A stretch of DNA of 29,207 nt from contig PQAG01000173.1 in assembly GCA_003104895.1 (NCBI GenBank), forward strand, positions 4,070 through 33,276, in the 5' to 3' direction. The notes beneath the pieces are model-generated. The model was not told where the DNA came from, made no database searches, and was given only the letters and a program-made list of their open reading frames with translations. The number at the start of each line of letters is the position of its first letter. Within the stretch, counting starts at the first letter, position 1. The translations under genes and the position numbers were made by a program. Origin of the DNA: Nitrosomonadales bacterium (GTDB lineage Bacteria > Pseudomonadota > Gammaproteobacteria > Burkholderiales > Sulfuricellaceae). Shown here piece after piece: positions 15,794 to 24,841 of this stretch.

Positions 15794-17137
15794 ATGGAAA
15801 CTTTCTGGCAAGCTTGTTTGAGCCGTTTCGAGCAAGAGCTTACCCCGCAACAATTCAATAACTGGATCAAACCCCTGCGTTTTGAAGAAGGGGCAGATAC
15901 ATTGCGCATCGTGGCACCCAACCGCTTCATTCTGCAGTGGGTGCGTGACAAGTTTCTCGGCCGTTTCGAGCAGATCGGGCAAGAATATTTTGCCCGCCCT
16001 GTGCAATTTACCCTATCCGTTGCAGAAAACCCCGAAAGCACGGAAAAGAAGCATCCCCCTGTTTCTCCCGCAACCGCCGTGTCTTCTGCACCCGTTGCTC
16101 GACAGGGTAGAAACGAAAAATCCGGCCTCAATCCATCATTCACTTTTTCCAATTTTGTTACTGGTAAAGCTAACCAGCTTGCACGGGCCGCAGCGCTGCA
16201 GGTTGCCGAAAACCCAGGTACTGCTTATAACCCTTTATTCGTCTATGGAGGTGTCGGTTTGGGTAAAACCCACCTCATTCAGGCCATTGGCAATCATATC
16301 CAGGAACAGAACAGTAATGCCAAAATAAGTTATCTTCACGCAGAACGCTATGTTTCCGATGTAGTAAGGGCTTACCAGCACAAGGCCTTTGACGACTTCA
16401 AGCGCTATTACCACTCGCTTGATCTGCTATTGATCGACGATATACAGTTTTTTAGCGGCAAGGCCCGCACACAGGAAGAGTTTTTCTACGCTTTCAACGC
16501 TCTGATTGAGAGCAAAAAACAGGTCATCATTACCTGTGACACCTACCCTAAACAGATATCTGGCATGGAAGACCGTCTGATTTCACGCTTTGGCTGGGGA
16601 TTAACGGTTGCCATTGAACCCCCTGAACTGGAAATGCGCGTCGCCATCCTGATCAAAAAGGCCGAAGCAGAGTGCCTTGACCTAGAAAGCGACGTCGCTT
16701 TTTTCATTGCCAAACAAATCCGCTCTAATGTGCGTGAACTGGAAGGCGCGCTGAAGAAAGTGATTGCCTACTCGCGTTTTACTGGGCACCCCATCAGCCT
16801 GGATCTGGCCAAGGAGGCATTAAAAGATTTGCTGGCCGTACAGAACCGGCAGATATCCATCGAAAATATTCAAAAAACCGTCGCTGATTACTACAAAATC
16901 AAAGTGGCAGAGATGTATTCCAAGAAACGCACCCGCAACGTGGCACGACCACGGCAGGTTGCCATGTCTCTGGCCAAGGAGCTCACGCATCTCAGTTTCC
17001 CTGAAATCGGGGATGCCTTTGGAGGGCGGGACCACACCACGGTCATGCACGCTTGCCGGAAAATTGAAGAATTGAAAACCAGTGAACCGTCCATTACTCG
17101 GGATATCAGCGTCTTGTTGCAAGTATTGAGAAGTTGA
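15794..17137 (+). CDS. dnaA: Chromosomal replication initiator protein DnaA
   Basis: DnaA binds DnaA boxes at the origin, melts the DNA and recruits helicase. From the ATG at 15794 (weak AGG 6 bases upstream) the protein has 447 aa. Domain I is METFWQACLSRFEQELTPQQ onward, then a variable linker about 78-115. The AAA+ domain has Walker A GGVGLGKTH at 152-160 and Walker B LLIDDIQF at 212-219. The C-terminal DNA-binding domain has the signature FGGRDHTTVMHACRKI at 409-424. An upstream in-frame ATG at 15743 would add 17 residues unlike the family and lies in the promoter. The first gene on the plus strand, it is transcribed away from rpmH. Confidence 0.98.
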   Translation: METFWQACLSRFEQELTPQQFNNWIKPLRFEEGADTLRIVAPNRFILQWVRDKFLGRFEQIGQEYFARPVQFTLSVAENPESTEKKHPPVSPATAVSSAPVARQGRNEKSGLNPSFTFSNFVTGKANQLARAAALQVAENPGTAYNPLFVYGGVGLGKTHLIQAIGNHIQEQNSNAKISYLHAERYVSDVVRAYQHKAFDDFKRYYHSLDLLLIDDIQFFSGKARTQEEFFYAFNALIESKKQVIITCDTYPKQISGMEDRLISRFGWGLTVAIEPPELEMRVAILIKKAEAECLDLESDVAFFIAKQIRSNVRELEGALKKVIAYSRFTGHPISLDLAKEALKDLLAVQNRQISIENIQKTVADYYKIKVAEMYSKKRTRNVARPRQVAMSLAKELTHLSFPEIGDAFGGRDHTTVMHACRKIEELKTSEPSITRDISVLLQVLRS

Positions 17138-17327
17138 ACAAATCCTGTATGAATTGGGGATAAAGATCGTAACTTTGATGCGCTGAAATTTTGTCCACAA
17201 ACCACCCACAATCCATACAATGATTTATACAGAAATTAATATTTCGATAATTCTTTGAAATTTAATAGTTTTATCTATTTGTGCCAAATTTGCGTCAGTA
17301 CTTATCTATTAGTATCAGGATATATAT
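17138..17327. other. oriC: Candidate replication origin (oriC) between dnaA and dnaN
   Basis: This 190-base gap holds no gene. Its left part has DnaA-box-like sites: TGGGGATAA at 17155-17163 (one mismatch to the reverse-strand box) and TTGTCCACA at 17191-17199 (one mismatch). TTATACAGA at 17225-17233 has two mismatches. Bases 17221-17280 contain only 9 G or C in 60, fitting a DNA-unwinding element. The dnaN start follows an alternating TA run. The perfect DnaA box lies on the other side of dnaA, so the origin could be there or be bipartite. The location is inferred from these patterns and the strand switch at dnaA. Confidence 0.6.
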
Positions 17328-18434
17328 ATGTTATTAATGAAAATAAATAAGGAAGAATTTCTCAGGCCATTGCAGTCAGTTGCAGGTATCGTCGAAAGAC
17401 GCCATACTCTTCCAATCCTGTCCAATGTTTTGATTCAGATCGGCGATGAAAATATTGCGTTTATTGCAACAGATTTGGAAATTCAAATTACTGCAACGCT
17501 TTCAAACAATAGCGATAAAGGCGATGCTGCAATAACCGTTTCTGCAAAGAAACTTCAGGATATCGTCAGAGCTCTTCCTGAAAATGCAGAGATTTCCTTC
17601 GATAGCAAAGACAGCCGGCTCCAATTAAAAGCAGGAAAAAGCCAATTCAGCCTTCAGACTTTACCTGCCGATGATTTCCCGAAACTGGCCTTGTCAGATG
17701 AATTGATTTCAGAAATATCCTTATCCCAATCCCTGCTTAAACAGTTGTTCAATCAAGTGCAATATGCAATGGCTCAGCAGGACATCCGCTATTATCTGAA
17801 TGGATTGCTGATGGTGCTTGAACCAGGCGTGATAAAAGTTGTTGCTACGGATGGCCACAGATTGAGCCTGGCCAGCATGGGTGCAGAAACGGTCAATCAG
17901 GCTGCAGAAGCGATTCTTCCGCGCAAGACGGTAACGGAACTGATCAAATTGCTGGGGGATACGGAAGAAGAAGTGAAAATCAGCCTCGGCAAGAACCTGG
18001 TAACATTCACCTTCGGGAATATCATTTTGATTTCGAAAGTCATTGAAGGAAAATTCCCCGACTACAACAAGGTCATTCCATCGCATTACAGCAATCATGT
18101 AGTACTGGACCGCTTGACCCTGCTCCACGCCATGCAGCGCGCTTCAATCCTGTCAAACGAAAAATTCCGCGGCGTCCGAATGGTCTTAATGCAGGACAGC
18201 ATGCGCGTGATTTGCAATAACACCGAGCAGGAAGAGGCAGAAGAGGAACTGGAAATCAACTATGCCAGCGATCCCCTGGATATAGGATTTAACGTCACCT
18301 ACTTGCTGGACGTGCTTAACAACATCAACACCAAGGAAGTCGACTGCTCCTTCGGGGATGCAAACAGCAGTTGTCTGATAACTGTTCCTGGAGATGACAG
18401 GTTCAAATACGTTGTCATGCCGATGCGTATTTAA
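17328..18434 (+). CDS. dnaN: DNA polymerase III subunit beta (sliding clamp)
   Basis: DnaN is the ring-shaped clamp that holds polymerase III on DNA. The 368-aa product has three tandem clamp folds. It begins with NKEEFLRPLQSVAGIVERRHTLPILSN, shown here as two adjoining parts NKEEFLRPLQ and SVAGIVERRHTLPILSN. It ends with the partner-binding pocket residues YVVMPMRI, the typical C-terminus. The first ATG is preferred over one three codons later because AGGA lies 7 bases before it. The gene is visibly richer in A and T than genes such as fmt or htpX. It is followed by gyrB after 50 bases that contain parS. Confidence 0.97.
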   Translation: MLLMKINKEEFLRPLQSVAGIVERRHTLPILSNVLIQIGDENIAFIATDLEIQITATLSNNSDKGDAAITVSAKKLQDIVRALPENAEISFDSKDSRLQLKAGKSQFSLQTLPADDFPKLALSDELISEISLSQSLLKQLFNQVQYAMAQQDIRYYLNGLLMVLEPGVIKVVATDGHRLSLASMGAETVNQAAEAILPRKTVTELIKLLGDTEEEVKISLGKNLVTFTFGNIILISKVIEGKFPDYNKVIPSHYSNHVVLDRLTLLHAMQRASILSNEKFRGVRMVLMQDSMRVICNNTEQEEAEEELEINYASDPLDIGFNVTYLLDVLNNINTKEVDCSFGDANSSCLITVPGDDRFKYVVMPMRI

Positions 18435-18456
18435 CTTACAAGCAGAATAAATTTTA

Positions 18457-18472
18457 GGTTTCACGTGAAACA
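18457..18472. promoter_or_regulatory. parS site 2, in the gyrB leader
   Basis: GGTTTCACGTGAAACA is identical over all 16 bases to the site at 11862. It fills the dnaN-gyrB gap between the dnaN stop and the gyrB Shine-Dalgarno and ends 12 bases before the gyrB ATG. Confidence 0.95.
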
Positions 18473-18484
18473 TTAAGGTAGAGA

Positions 18485-20875
18485 ATGAGCGAATACAATT
18501 CCGACAGCATCAAGATTCTGAAAGGCCTAGATGCCGTACGCAAACGTCCCGGCATGTACATCGGCGACACCAGCGATGGAACAGGTCTGCACCACATGGT
18601 TTTCGAAGTGGTTGATAACGCGATTGACGAAGCGCTGGCAAATTATTGCGACGATATCCAGATCATCATTCATGCCGACAGTTCGATCAGCGTAGTAGAT
18701 AACGGCCGTGGCATTCCAACCAGCATCAAGGAAGATGACGAACTGAAGCGTTCTGCCGCAGAAATAGTGATGACTGAACTGCATGCTGGCGGGAAATTCG
18801 ATGCGAATTCTTACAAGGTCTCTGGCGGTTTGCACGGCGTCGGCGTGTCTGTGGTGAATGCCCTGTCAGAATGGCTGAAACTCAGAATATGGCGCGAAGG
18901 AAAAATCCATCAAATGGAATTCCGCCACGGCGAAGCCGTTTCCCCCTTGAAAATAACCGGCGATACTGAACGCCGCGGCACTGAAGTCCATTTCATGCCC
19001 AGCGTCGCGACTTTCGGAAATATCGAGTTCCATTATGAAATTCTTGCCAAACGCTTGCGTGAACTCTCTTTCCTCAATAATGGCGTCAAAATCGAATTGT
19101 TCGACCAGCGCGATGGGAGAAGCGAGAATTTTGCGTTCAGCGGGGGAGCGAAGGGATTCGTCGAATATATCAACCGCACCAAAACGGTCTTGCACCCCAA
19201 GGTTTTTCACGCCATCGGCGAAAAAGACGGGGTCACGGTTGAAGTGGCGATGCAATGGAATGATTCCTATGCAGAAACGGTCCAGTGTTTTACCAACAAC
19301 ATTCCGCAGCGCGATGGTGGAACCCATTTGACGGGATTGCGGACGGCACTGACTCGTACCCTGAACAATTACATTGAGCTGAACGAAATTGCCAAAAAAG
19401 CCAAGGTCGAAACCTCGGGTGACGATATGCGGGAAGGGCTCACCTGTATTCTTTCGGTGAAAGTTTTCGAGCCGAAGTTTTCTTCCCAGACCAAAGACAA
19501 ACTGGTATCGAGCGAGGTTCAACCGGTGGTGCAGGAAATTGTGTCTGCAAAACTGTCTGAGTTCCTGCTGGAAAATCCCTCTGACGCCAAAATTATTACC
19601 GGCAAGATCGTAGAGGCGGCCCGAGCGCGCGAAGCGGCCCGCAAGGCGCGCGACATGACGCGCAGAAAAGGCGTTCTGGACAGCATGGGTTTGCCCGGGA
19701 AACTGGCGGATTGTCAGGAAAAGGACCCTGCGCAATCGGAACTCTATCTGGTGGAGGGTGATTCCGCAGGCGGCTCAGCGAAACAGGGCAGGGACCGTAA
19801 ATTCCAGGCCATTCTCCCGCTTAAGGGGAAAATCCTGAACGTTGAAAGAGCACGCTTTGACCGTCTCATTTCATCCCAGGAAATCGCAACTTTGATTACG
19901 GCTCTTGGAACCAGCATAGGCAAGGATGAATACAACCCGGACAAGCTGCGTTATCATCGCATCATCATCATGACTGACGCTGACGTGGACGGATCCCATA
20001 TCCGCACGCTGCTTCTGACCTTTTTCTACCGTCAGATGCCGGAACTGGTCGAGCGCGGACATATTTACATCGCTCAGCCACCACTTTACAAGGTAAAGCA
20101 TGGCAAACAGGAACGCTACCTCAAGGATGAGCATGAGTTGAAGCAGTACCTGCTGCAAAAAGCGATGGAAGATGCTCAGCTGGTGACAGAAACCGGCAAG
20201 GAGCCTCTGAGCAAGGAAGCTTTCGAGGAAATTGCCAAGGAATACCTGCTTGCCGAAGCGGTCATCGAGCGCCTGGCCAGAGTGATCGATCGTGAAGTAT
20301 TGCAGGCGCTACTGAAGAACATCGTTCTCGATCTTTCAACGGCCGAGCTTGCAGAAGCAAGCGTTCGCTCTCTGACTGCGCTGTTGCCTGAAATGGCATA
20401 CCAGGTGTCCAGCCGCTTCGATGAGCGCACCGAAAGTTACCGAATCGTTGTGCAGAAACAGGTTCATGGCAATTTTCTGGTAAGTCAGATTGACCAGAGT
20501 TTTGTTGAAGGCGGGGACTACGCGCAATTACGAAAAACAGGTCTGGTACTGCATGACTTGTTTGGCAAAGGCGCTATTGTCCGGCGTGGCGAGCAAAAGC
20601 AGGCAGTTTCCGAGTTCAAGCAGGCTCTCGACTGGCTGCTGAACCAAGTCAAGCAGGGGCTGGCGATTCAGCGCTACAAAGGGCTGGGAGAAATGAACCC
20701 GGAACAATTGTGGGAAACGACCATGGATCCCAACGTGCGGCGTCTGCTGAAAGTGCAGATCGAGGATGCAATTGGAGCGGACGAGATTTTCACCACCCTG
20801 ATGGGCGACCAGGTCGAGCCGCGGCGGGCTTTCATCGAAGGCAATGCGCTAATTGCGCGAAATATCGACGTATAA
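18485..20875 (+). CDS. gyrB: DNA gyrase subunit B
   Basis: GyrB is the ATPase subunit of gyrase, which introduces negative supercoils with GyrA. The 796-aa chain has a GHKL ATPase domain: EVVDNAIDEA with the catalytic Glu 41 and Asn 45, DNGRGIP at 72-78 and SGGLHGVGVSVVNALS at 113-128. The transducer has QTKDKL. The TOPRIM domain has EGDSAGGSA with Glu 424 and DADVDG with Asp 498, 500 and 502. The length includes the Gram-negative insert of roughly 170 residues before the final QRYKGLGEMNPEQLW motif. These features, and the location next to dnaN, favour GyrB over ParE. AAGG precedes the ATG. Confidence 0.98.
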   Translation: MSEYNSDSIKILKGLDAVRKRPGMYIGDTSDGTGLHHMVFEVVDNAIDEALANYCDDIQIIIHADSSISVVDNGRGIPTSIKEDDELKRSAAEIVMTELHAGGKFDANSYKVSGGLHGVGVSVVNALSEWLKLRIWREGKIHQMEFRHGEAVSPLKITGDTERRGTEVHFMPSVATFGNIEFHYEILAKRLRELSFLNNGVKIELFDQRDGRSENFAFSGGAKGFVEYINRTKTVLHPKVFHAIGEKDGVTVEVAMQWNDSYAETVQCFTNNIPQRDGGTHLTGLRTALTRTLNNYIELNEIAKKAKVETSGDDMREGLTCILSVKVFEPKFSSQTKDKLVSSEVQPVVQEIVSAKLSEFLLENPSDAKIITGKIVEAARAREAARKARDMTRRKGVLDSMGLPGKLADCQEKDPAQSELYLVEGDSAGGSAKQGRDRKFQAILPLKGKILNVERARFDRLISSQEIATLITALGTSIGKDEYNPDKLRYHRIIIMTDADVDGSHIRTLLLTFFYRQMPELVERGHIYIAQPPLYKVKHGKQERYLKDEHELKQYLLQKAMEDAQLVTETGKEPLSKEAFEEIAKEYLLAEAVIERLARVIDREVLQALLKNIVLDLSTAELAEASVRSLTALLPEMAYQVSSRFDERTESYRIVVQKQVHGNFLVSQIDQSFVEGGDYAQLRKTGLVLHDLFGKGAIVRRGEQKQAVSEFKQALDWLLNQVKQGLAIQRYKGLGEMNPEQLWETTMDPNVRRLLKVQIEDAIGADEIFTTLMGDQVEPRRAFIEGNALIARNIDV

Positions 20876-20892
20876 AATTCTTGACGGGAAAG

Positions 20893-20927
20893 AACAAGAA
20901 AGGCTCCTTGATGGAGCCTTTCTTGTT
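20893..20927. terminator. Bidirectional terminator between gyrB and topA
   Basis: A perfect 15-bp stem (AACAAGAAAGGCTCC paired with GGAGCCTTTCTTGTT) closes a 5-base loop (TTGAT). It lies between the convergent gyrB and topA stops. The lower stem is A-rich on one side and T-rich on the other, so it can serve both directions. Confidence 0.88.
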
Positions 20928-20934
20928 TCTGCCA

Positions 20935-23211
20935 TTATTCCGGTGCGGCGACCTGCTCTACAAATCCGCATTCTTTCTGCGGACACACTTTTTCGGTGCC
21001 TCTGCGCTTGGTGATTTTGATGGTCAGGATGGGCCAGCCACATTTTGGGCAAGGCTCGTTGATGGGCGGGTTCCAGGTCGCATACTTGCATTTCGGATAG
21101 CTGTTGCACGAATAGAACAGCTTGCCATAGCGGCTCTTGCGCTCGATCAGCGTGCCTGCCTTGCATTCCGGGCAGGTGACGCCGGTATCCTTGGGTTTTT
21201 CCAGCGGTTCGATGAACTTGCATTTTGGATAACTGGTGCAGCCGATGAACTTGCCATAAGGACCGGCCTTGATGACCAGTTCGCTGCTGCATTGCGGGCA
21301 CACACGACCTTCCACGATGACGGGCTGGGTGGATTCCCCGGCTTCGCCGTCGATGTTGCGGGTGTAGTCGCATTCCGGGTAGGCCGAGCAGCCTATGAAT
21401 TTTCCGCGTTTTCCAAGACGGGCAGTTAGCGGTTTGCCGCATTTTGGGCAGGCCTCGTCCAGCACTTCAACACCTGGGCGGTCCACGTCCTTTTTCTGCT
21501 CGAGCTGCTGGCTGAAATCCTTCCAGAATGAATCCAGCACTGGAATCCATTCACGCTTGCCGGTGGAAATGAGGTCAAGTTCGTCTTCCAGCTGCGCGGT
21601 AAAGTCGTAATTGACGTAGCGCGTAAAGTGTTCGGTGAGGAACTTGTTGACCACTCTGCCCACATCAGTGGGATAAAAGCGTTTTTTGTCCAGCAATGCA
21701 TATTCCCGGGCCTGCAGGGTGCTGATAATGCTGGCATAGGTTGAAGGGCGGCCGATTCCATACTCCTCCAGCGCCTTGACCAGGCTGGCTTCGGAATAGC
21801 GCGGCGGAGGTTGCGTGAAGTGCTGTTCGCCGGAGATCTGGTCTATTGCAACCTGTTCCCCTTTTTCAAGGGGCGGCAATTTGCTCTCGCCCTCTTCCTC
21901 GCTGTCGTCCTGATCTTCCTGATAAACCGCGATATTGCCGGGGAAGACCATGGTCTGACCGGTGGCGCGGAACAGATTTTCATCGCTGCCTACGGCCAGA
22001 TCCAGGCTGACCGTATCGAATTTTGCCGCACTCATCTGACAGGCCAGGGTGCGTTTCCAGATCATTTCATAAAGCTTTGCCTGATCAGAACTGAGATACT
22101 GCCGGACTTCCTGCGGTGCGCGCTGGATGGACGTGGGGCGGATCGCTTCGTGCGCTTCCTGGGCGTTCTTGGATTTGTTTTTATAGCTTAGAGCCGTTTT
22201 TGGCAGATAGTCGGAATCAAAATTGCTGGCGATGTAGGCGCGAATTTCTTCGATGGCTTCCTGTGCCAGATTGACCGAGTCGGTACGCATATAGGTAATC
22301 AGGCCGGTGGCCGCTCCACCGATATCGATGCCTTCATAGAGCTGTTGAGCCACTTTCATGGCGCGGTCGGTGGTGAAGCCGAGCTTGCGCACGGCCTCCT
22401 GCTGCAGGGTGGAGGTGGTGAACGGGGCCGCCGCCACGCGCTGCTTGCGCTTTTTGTCGACCTTGATGACGGTAGCCTTGCCTTCGCCCGCCTGCAGCAG
22501 CTCGGCGACCATGGCGGTTTGCTGTGCATCATTGCCGACACTGAATTGAGTCAGTTTCTCGCCATGGTACAGGAACAGTTTGGCGTTGAATTTCTGCCGG
22601 CCTTTGTGGCTGTCGAGGTGAATGCTCCAGTATTCCTGAGTCTGGAACTTTTCTATTTCAAGCTCGCGTTCGACAATCAGGCGCAGTGCCGGGCTCTGCA
22701 CGCGGCCGGCGGACAGGCCGCGCCGGATTTTGCGCCAGAGCAGCGGCGAGAGATTGAAACCCACCAGATAGTCGAGTGCACGCCGGGCTTGCTGCGCGTT
22801 CACCATGTCCATCTCGATTTCGCGCGGTTCGGCGACGGCAGCCTGCACCGCCGTTTGCGTAATTTCATGAAAAACCACGCGCTTCAGGTTCTTGTTCTTG
22901 AGCAGCTTCTTGGCTTTCAGGATTTCCGCCAGATGCCAGGCGATCGCCTCGCCTTCACGGTCCGGGTCGGTTGCCAGGTAGATGTTGTCAGCCTCTTTGA
23001 CCGCCTTGGCAATGGCGTCGACATGCTTGCTGTTGCGCGCGATCAGCTCGTATTTCATGGAGAAGTCGTGCGCCGTATCCACGGCGCCCTGCTTGGGCAC
23101 AAGGTCGCGAATATGCCCATAGGAGGCGAGGATTTCGAAATCCTTGCCCAGATATTTCTTCAGGGTTTTGGCCTTGGACGGGGATTCAACGATCAGCAGG
23201 GAGGATGACAT
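20935..23211 (-). CDS. topA: DNA topoisomerase I
   Basis: TopA is a type IA topoisomerase that relaxes negative supercoils, opposing gyrase. The 758-aa chain opens with the TOPRIM domain (VESPSKAKT at 8-16, DPDREGEA at 82-89). LSAGRVQSPALRL lies at 166-178 and the active-site Tyr 307 in GLITYMRTDS. The C-terminal part has four Cys4 zinc-binding units, three of the CPxC...CxxYPxC type, and a last one with CPKC...CPQKEC. No good Shine-Dalgarno is visible before the ATG, although the N-terminus fits the family. It is last in the LysM protein-dprA-smg-topA cluster and faces gyrB. Confidence 0.98.
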   Translation of the reverse strand: MSSSLLIVESPSKAKTLKKYLGKDFEILASYGHIRDLVPKQGAVDTAHDFSMKYELIARNSKHVDAIAKAVKEADNIYLATDPDREGEAIAWHLAEILKAKKLLKNKNLKRVVFHEITQTAVQAAVAEPREIEMDMVNAQQARRALDYLVGFNLSPLLWRKIRRGLSAGRVQSPALRLIVERELEIEKFQTQEYWSIHLDSHKGRQKFNAKLFLYHGEKLTQFSVGNDAQQTAMVAELLQAGEGKATVIKVDKKRKQRVAAAPFTTSTLQQEAVRKLGFTTDRAMKVAQQLYEGIDIGGAATGLITYMRTDSVNLAQEAIEEIRAYIASNFDSDYLPKTALSYKNKSKNAQEAHEAIRPTSIQRAPQEVRQYLSSDQAKLYEMIWKRTLACQMSAAKFDTVSLDLAVGSDENLFRATGQTMVFPGNIAVYQEDQDDSEEEGESKLPPLEKGEQVAIDQISGEQHFTQPPPRYSEASLVKALEEYGIGRPSTYASIISTLQAREYALLDKKRFYPTDVGRVVNKFLTEHFTRYVNYDFTAQLEDELDLISTGKREWIPVLDSFWKDFSQQLEQKKDVDRPGVEVLDEACPKCGKPLTARLGKRGKFIGCSAYPECDYTRNIDGEAGESTQPVIVEGRVCPQCSSELVIKAGPYGKFIGCTSYPKCKFIEPLEKPKDTGVTCPECKAGTLIERKSRYGKLFYSCNSYPKCKYATWNPPINEPCPKCGWPILTIKITKRRGTEKVCPQKECGFVEQVAAPE

Positions 23212-23266
23212 AAACAGTATTAAGATGGCGCCGAAGTGGATCAGCGGCTGGAAAGTGTTGAGAAGA

Positions 23267-23725
23267 TCAGTGCATTTGCGGCGTGCTATCGCCGAACAGC
23301 AAGTCTTCCATGAAGAGGTAATCCTCGGCCTGGCCCTGGCTCCACAGAACGATCAGAACGGTCCATTTGACTTGCTCGATATTCACGTCGCGATCGTTCA
23401 GCGCAAGAATGCGGTCGATGACCCACTCCCGCTGAACCGGATTGATAATGCCGGAGACTTCAAGGAAAGTCAGGAAACCACGGCTTTCGGTGTCGATCTT
23501 TTTCGTTTCGGCATCCGAGTAAATACGTGTAGAGGTACTTTCTACCAGGCTTTCCGGGTAGGGAGCGTGGGAAAGCTTGTCCAGGCCGTTGAGCCAGTCG
23601 AATGCGAGATCGATTTCGGAGCTGTCGAAACCAGCGGCGGACAGTTCCTTCTCCAGCGTGCCCTGGTCAGGGTGAAGGTTGGCTTCGAAATAGTTTTCGA
23701 ACAGGTAAACGAGGATGTCGAACAT
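23267..23725 (-). CDS. smg: Smg family protein (DUF494)
   Basis: Smg is a small cytoplasmic protein of unknown biochemical function, conserved beside dprA and topA in beta- and gammaproteobacteria. The 152-aa sequence begins MFDILVYLFENYFEA, the family hallmark. It also has an acidic N-terminal half and an Ile/Leu-rich C-terminal part with REWVIDRILALND and VKWTVLIVLWSQ. Two adjacent ATGs (23728 and 23725) are possible; I use the second, which matches the usual N-terminus. Neither has a clear Shine-Dalgarno. It lies 18 bases after dprA and 55 bases before topA. The intervening 55 bases show nothing else. Confidence 0.93.
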   Translation of the reverse strand: MFDILVYLFENYFEANLHPDQGTLEKELSAAGFDSSEIDLAFDWLNGLDKLSHAPYPESLVESTSTRIYSDAETKKIDTESRGFLTFLEVSGIINPVQREWVIDRILALNDRDVNIEQVKWTVLIVLWSQGQAEDYLFMEDLLFGDSTPQMH

Positions 23726-23743
23726 CATTATTTGGTATCGCTA

Positions 23744-24841
23744 TTAAACTTTTCCGCTGCGCTGATAAAGGCCACCCGGCAGGCTGGTTACATAACCTGC
23801 CAATTCCATGGTTAACAGAATGGCGCAAACGCTATCGCTCGTCAAGCCGCAGCAGGCGACCAGCGCGTCGATTCCGGAGGGGTCGAAACCGAGGCATTGC
23901 AGCAGCAGCGATTCATCCCTGTTAAGGCGTGGTGGTTCCTGCGCGAGGGCTGGCGCGGCAATGGCGGGGTAACCGAGTTCTTCCAGGATGTCCTGTGCGG
24001 ATTCGACCAGTTTGGCCCCCTGCTTTATCAGGTAGTGGCAGCCTTTGGCCAGCGGTGAATGGATGGAGCCGGGGATGGCGAACACCTCCCGCCCCTGCTC
24101 TGCGGCCAGTCTTGCGGTGATCAGGGAGCCGCTCTGGAGTGCTGCCTCCACCACCAGGCAGCCACGCGAAAGGCCGCTGATCAGGCGGTTGCGGCGCGGG
24201 AAGTTCTGGGCTTTGGATGGGGTGCCGAGCGGGAACTCGGAAACCAGCGCGCCTTCTTGGGCCAGCTCGTGAGCCAGCCCGCGGTGGCGGGCTGGATAAA
24301 CGATGTCCAGACCGGTGCCCACTACGGCGATGCTGCTGGCCTGGCCTTGCAGACCGCCACGGTGGGCTGCGCCGTCAATCCCAAGAGCCAGTCCGCTGAC
24401 AATGCACAAGCCGTGGTCGCTGAGATGACGAGCAAAATTTTCCGCATTGGCGAGGCCTTGAGGGGTGGCATTGCGGCTGCCGACGATGGCCAGGGCCGGC
24501 AGGTTGAGGCGCTCACGCTGCCCTTTGACATAAAGCAGCGGCGGCGGATCGGGGACTTCCAGCAAGGCACGGGGATAGTCCGCATCCGCCAGGGTAATGA
24601 CATGATTGAGCGGGTCTTCAAGCCATTTCAGCGTCGGGGCGAGCGCCTCGTGATCGGGTCCGGCGCTGATGAGGCGGGCGACGGGGGGGCGCACGATTTT
24701 CTCCAGGGCGGAGTAGCCCGCGGCAAAAATGTGCTCGGGTTCGCCAAATGACTGAAGCAGGCGCCGGTAGCTTTCCCCGCCCAGGCCATGAACCAGGCTC
24801 AGGGCGACCCACAGGGAAAATTCATGCTGCTTGTCGATCAA
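23744..24841 (-). CDS. dprA: DNA-processing protein DprA
   Basis: DprA binds incoming single-stranded DNA and loads RecA during natural transformation; many non-competent bacteria also keep it. The 365-aa protein has an N-terminal SAM-like part and then the Rossmann domain with GSRNAT (121-126), SGLALGIDGAAH (149-160) and FPRRNRLISGLS (214-225). A C-terminal winged-helix domain of about 60 residues follows. Translation starts at a TTG that overlaps the stop of the upstream LysM gene (TTGA). No ATG occurs nearby, and the conserved fold begins within a few residues. No other competence gene is in the window, so competence cannot be inferred. Confidence 0.96.
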   Translation of the reverse strand: MIDKQHEFSLWVALSLVHGLGGESYRRLLQSFGEPEHIFAAGYSALEKIVRPPVARLISAGPDHEALAPTLKWLEDPLNHVITLADADYPRALLEVPDPPPLLYVKGQRERLNLPALAIVGSRNATPQGLANAENFARHLSDHGLCIVSGLALGIDGAAHRGGLQGQASSIAVVGTGLDIVYPARHRGLAHELAQEGALVSEFPLGTPSKAQNFPRRNRLISGLSRGCLVVEAALQSGSLITARLAAEQGREVFAIPGSIHSPLAKGCHYLIKQGAKLVESAQDILEELGYPAIAAPALAQEPPRLNRDESLLLQCLGFDPSGIDALVACCGLTSDSVCAILLTMELAGYVTSLPGGLYQRSGKV

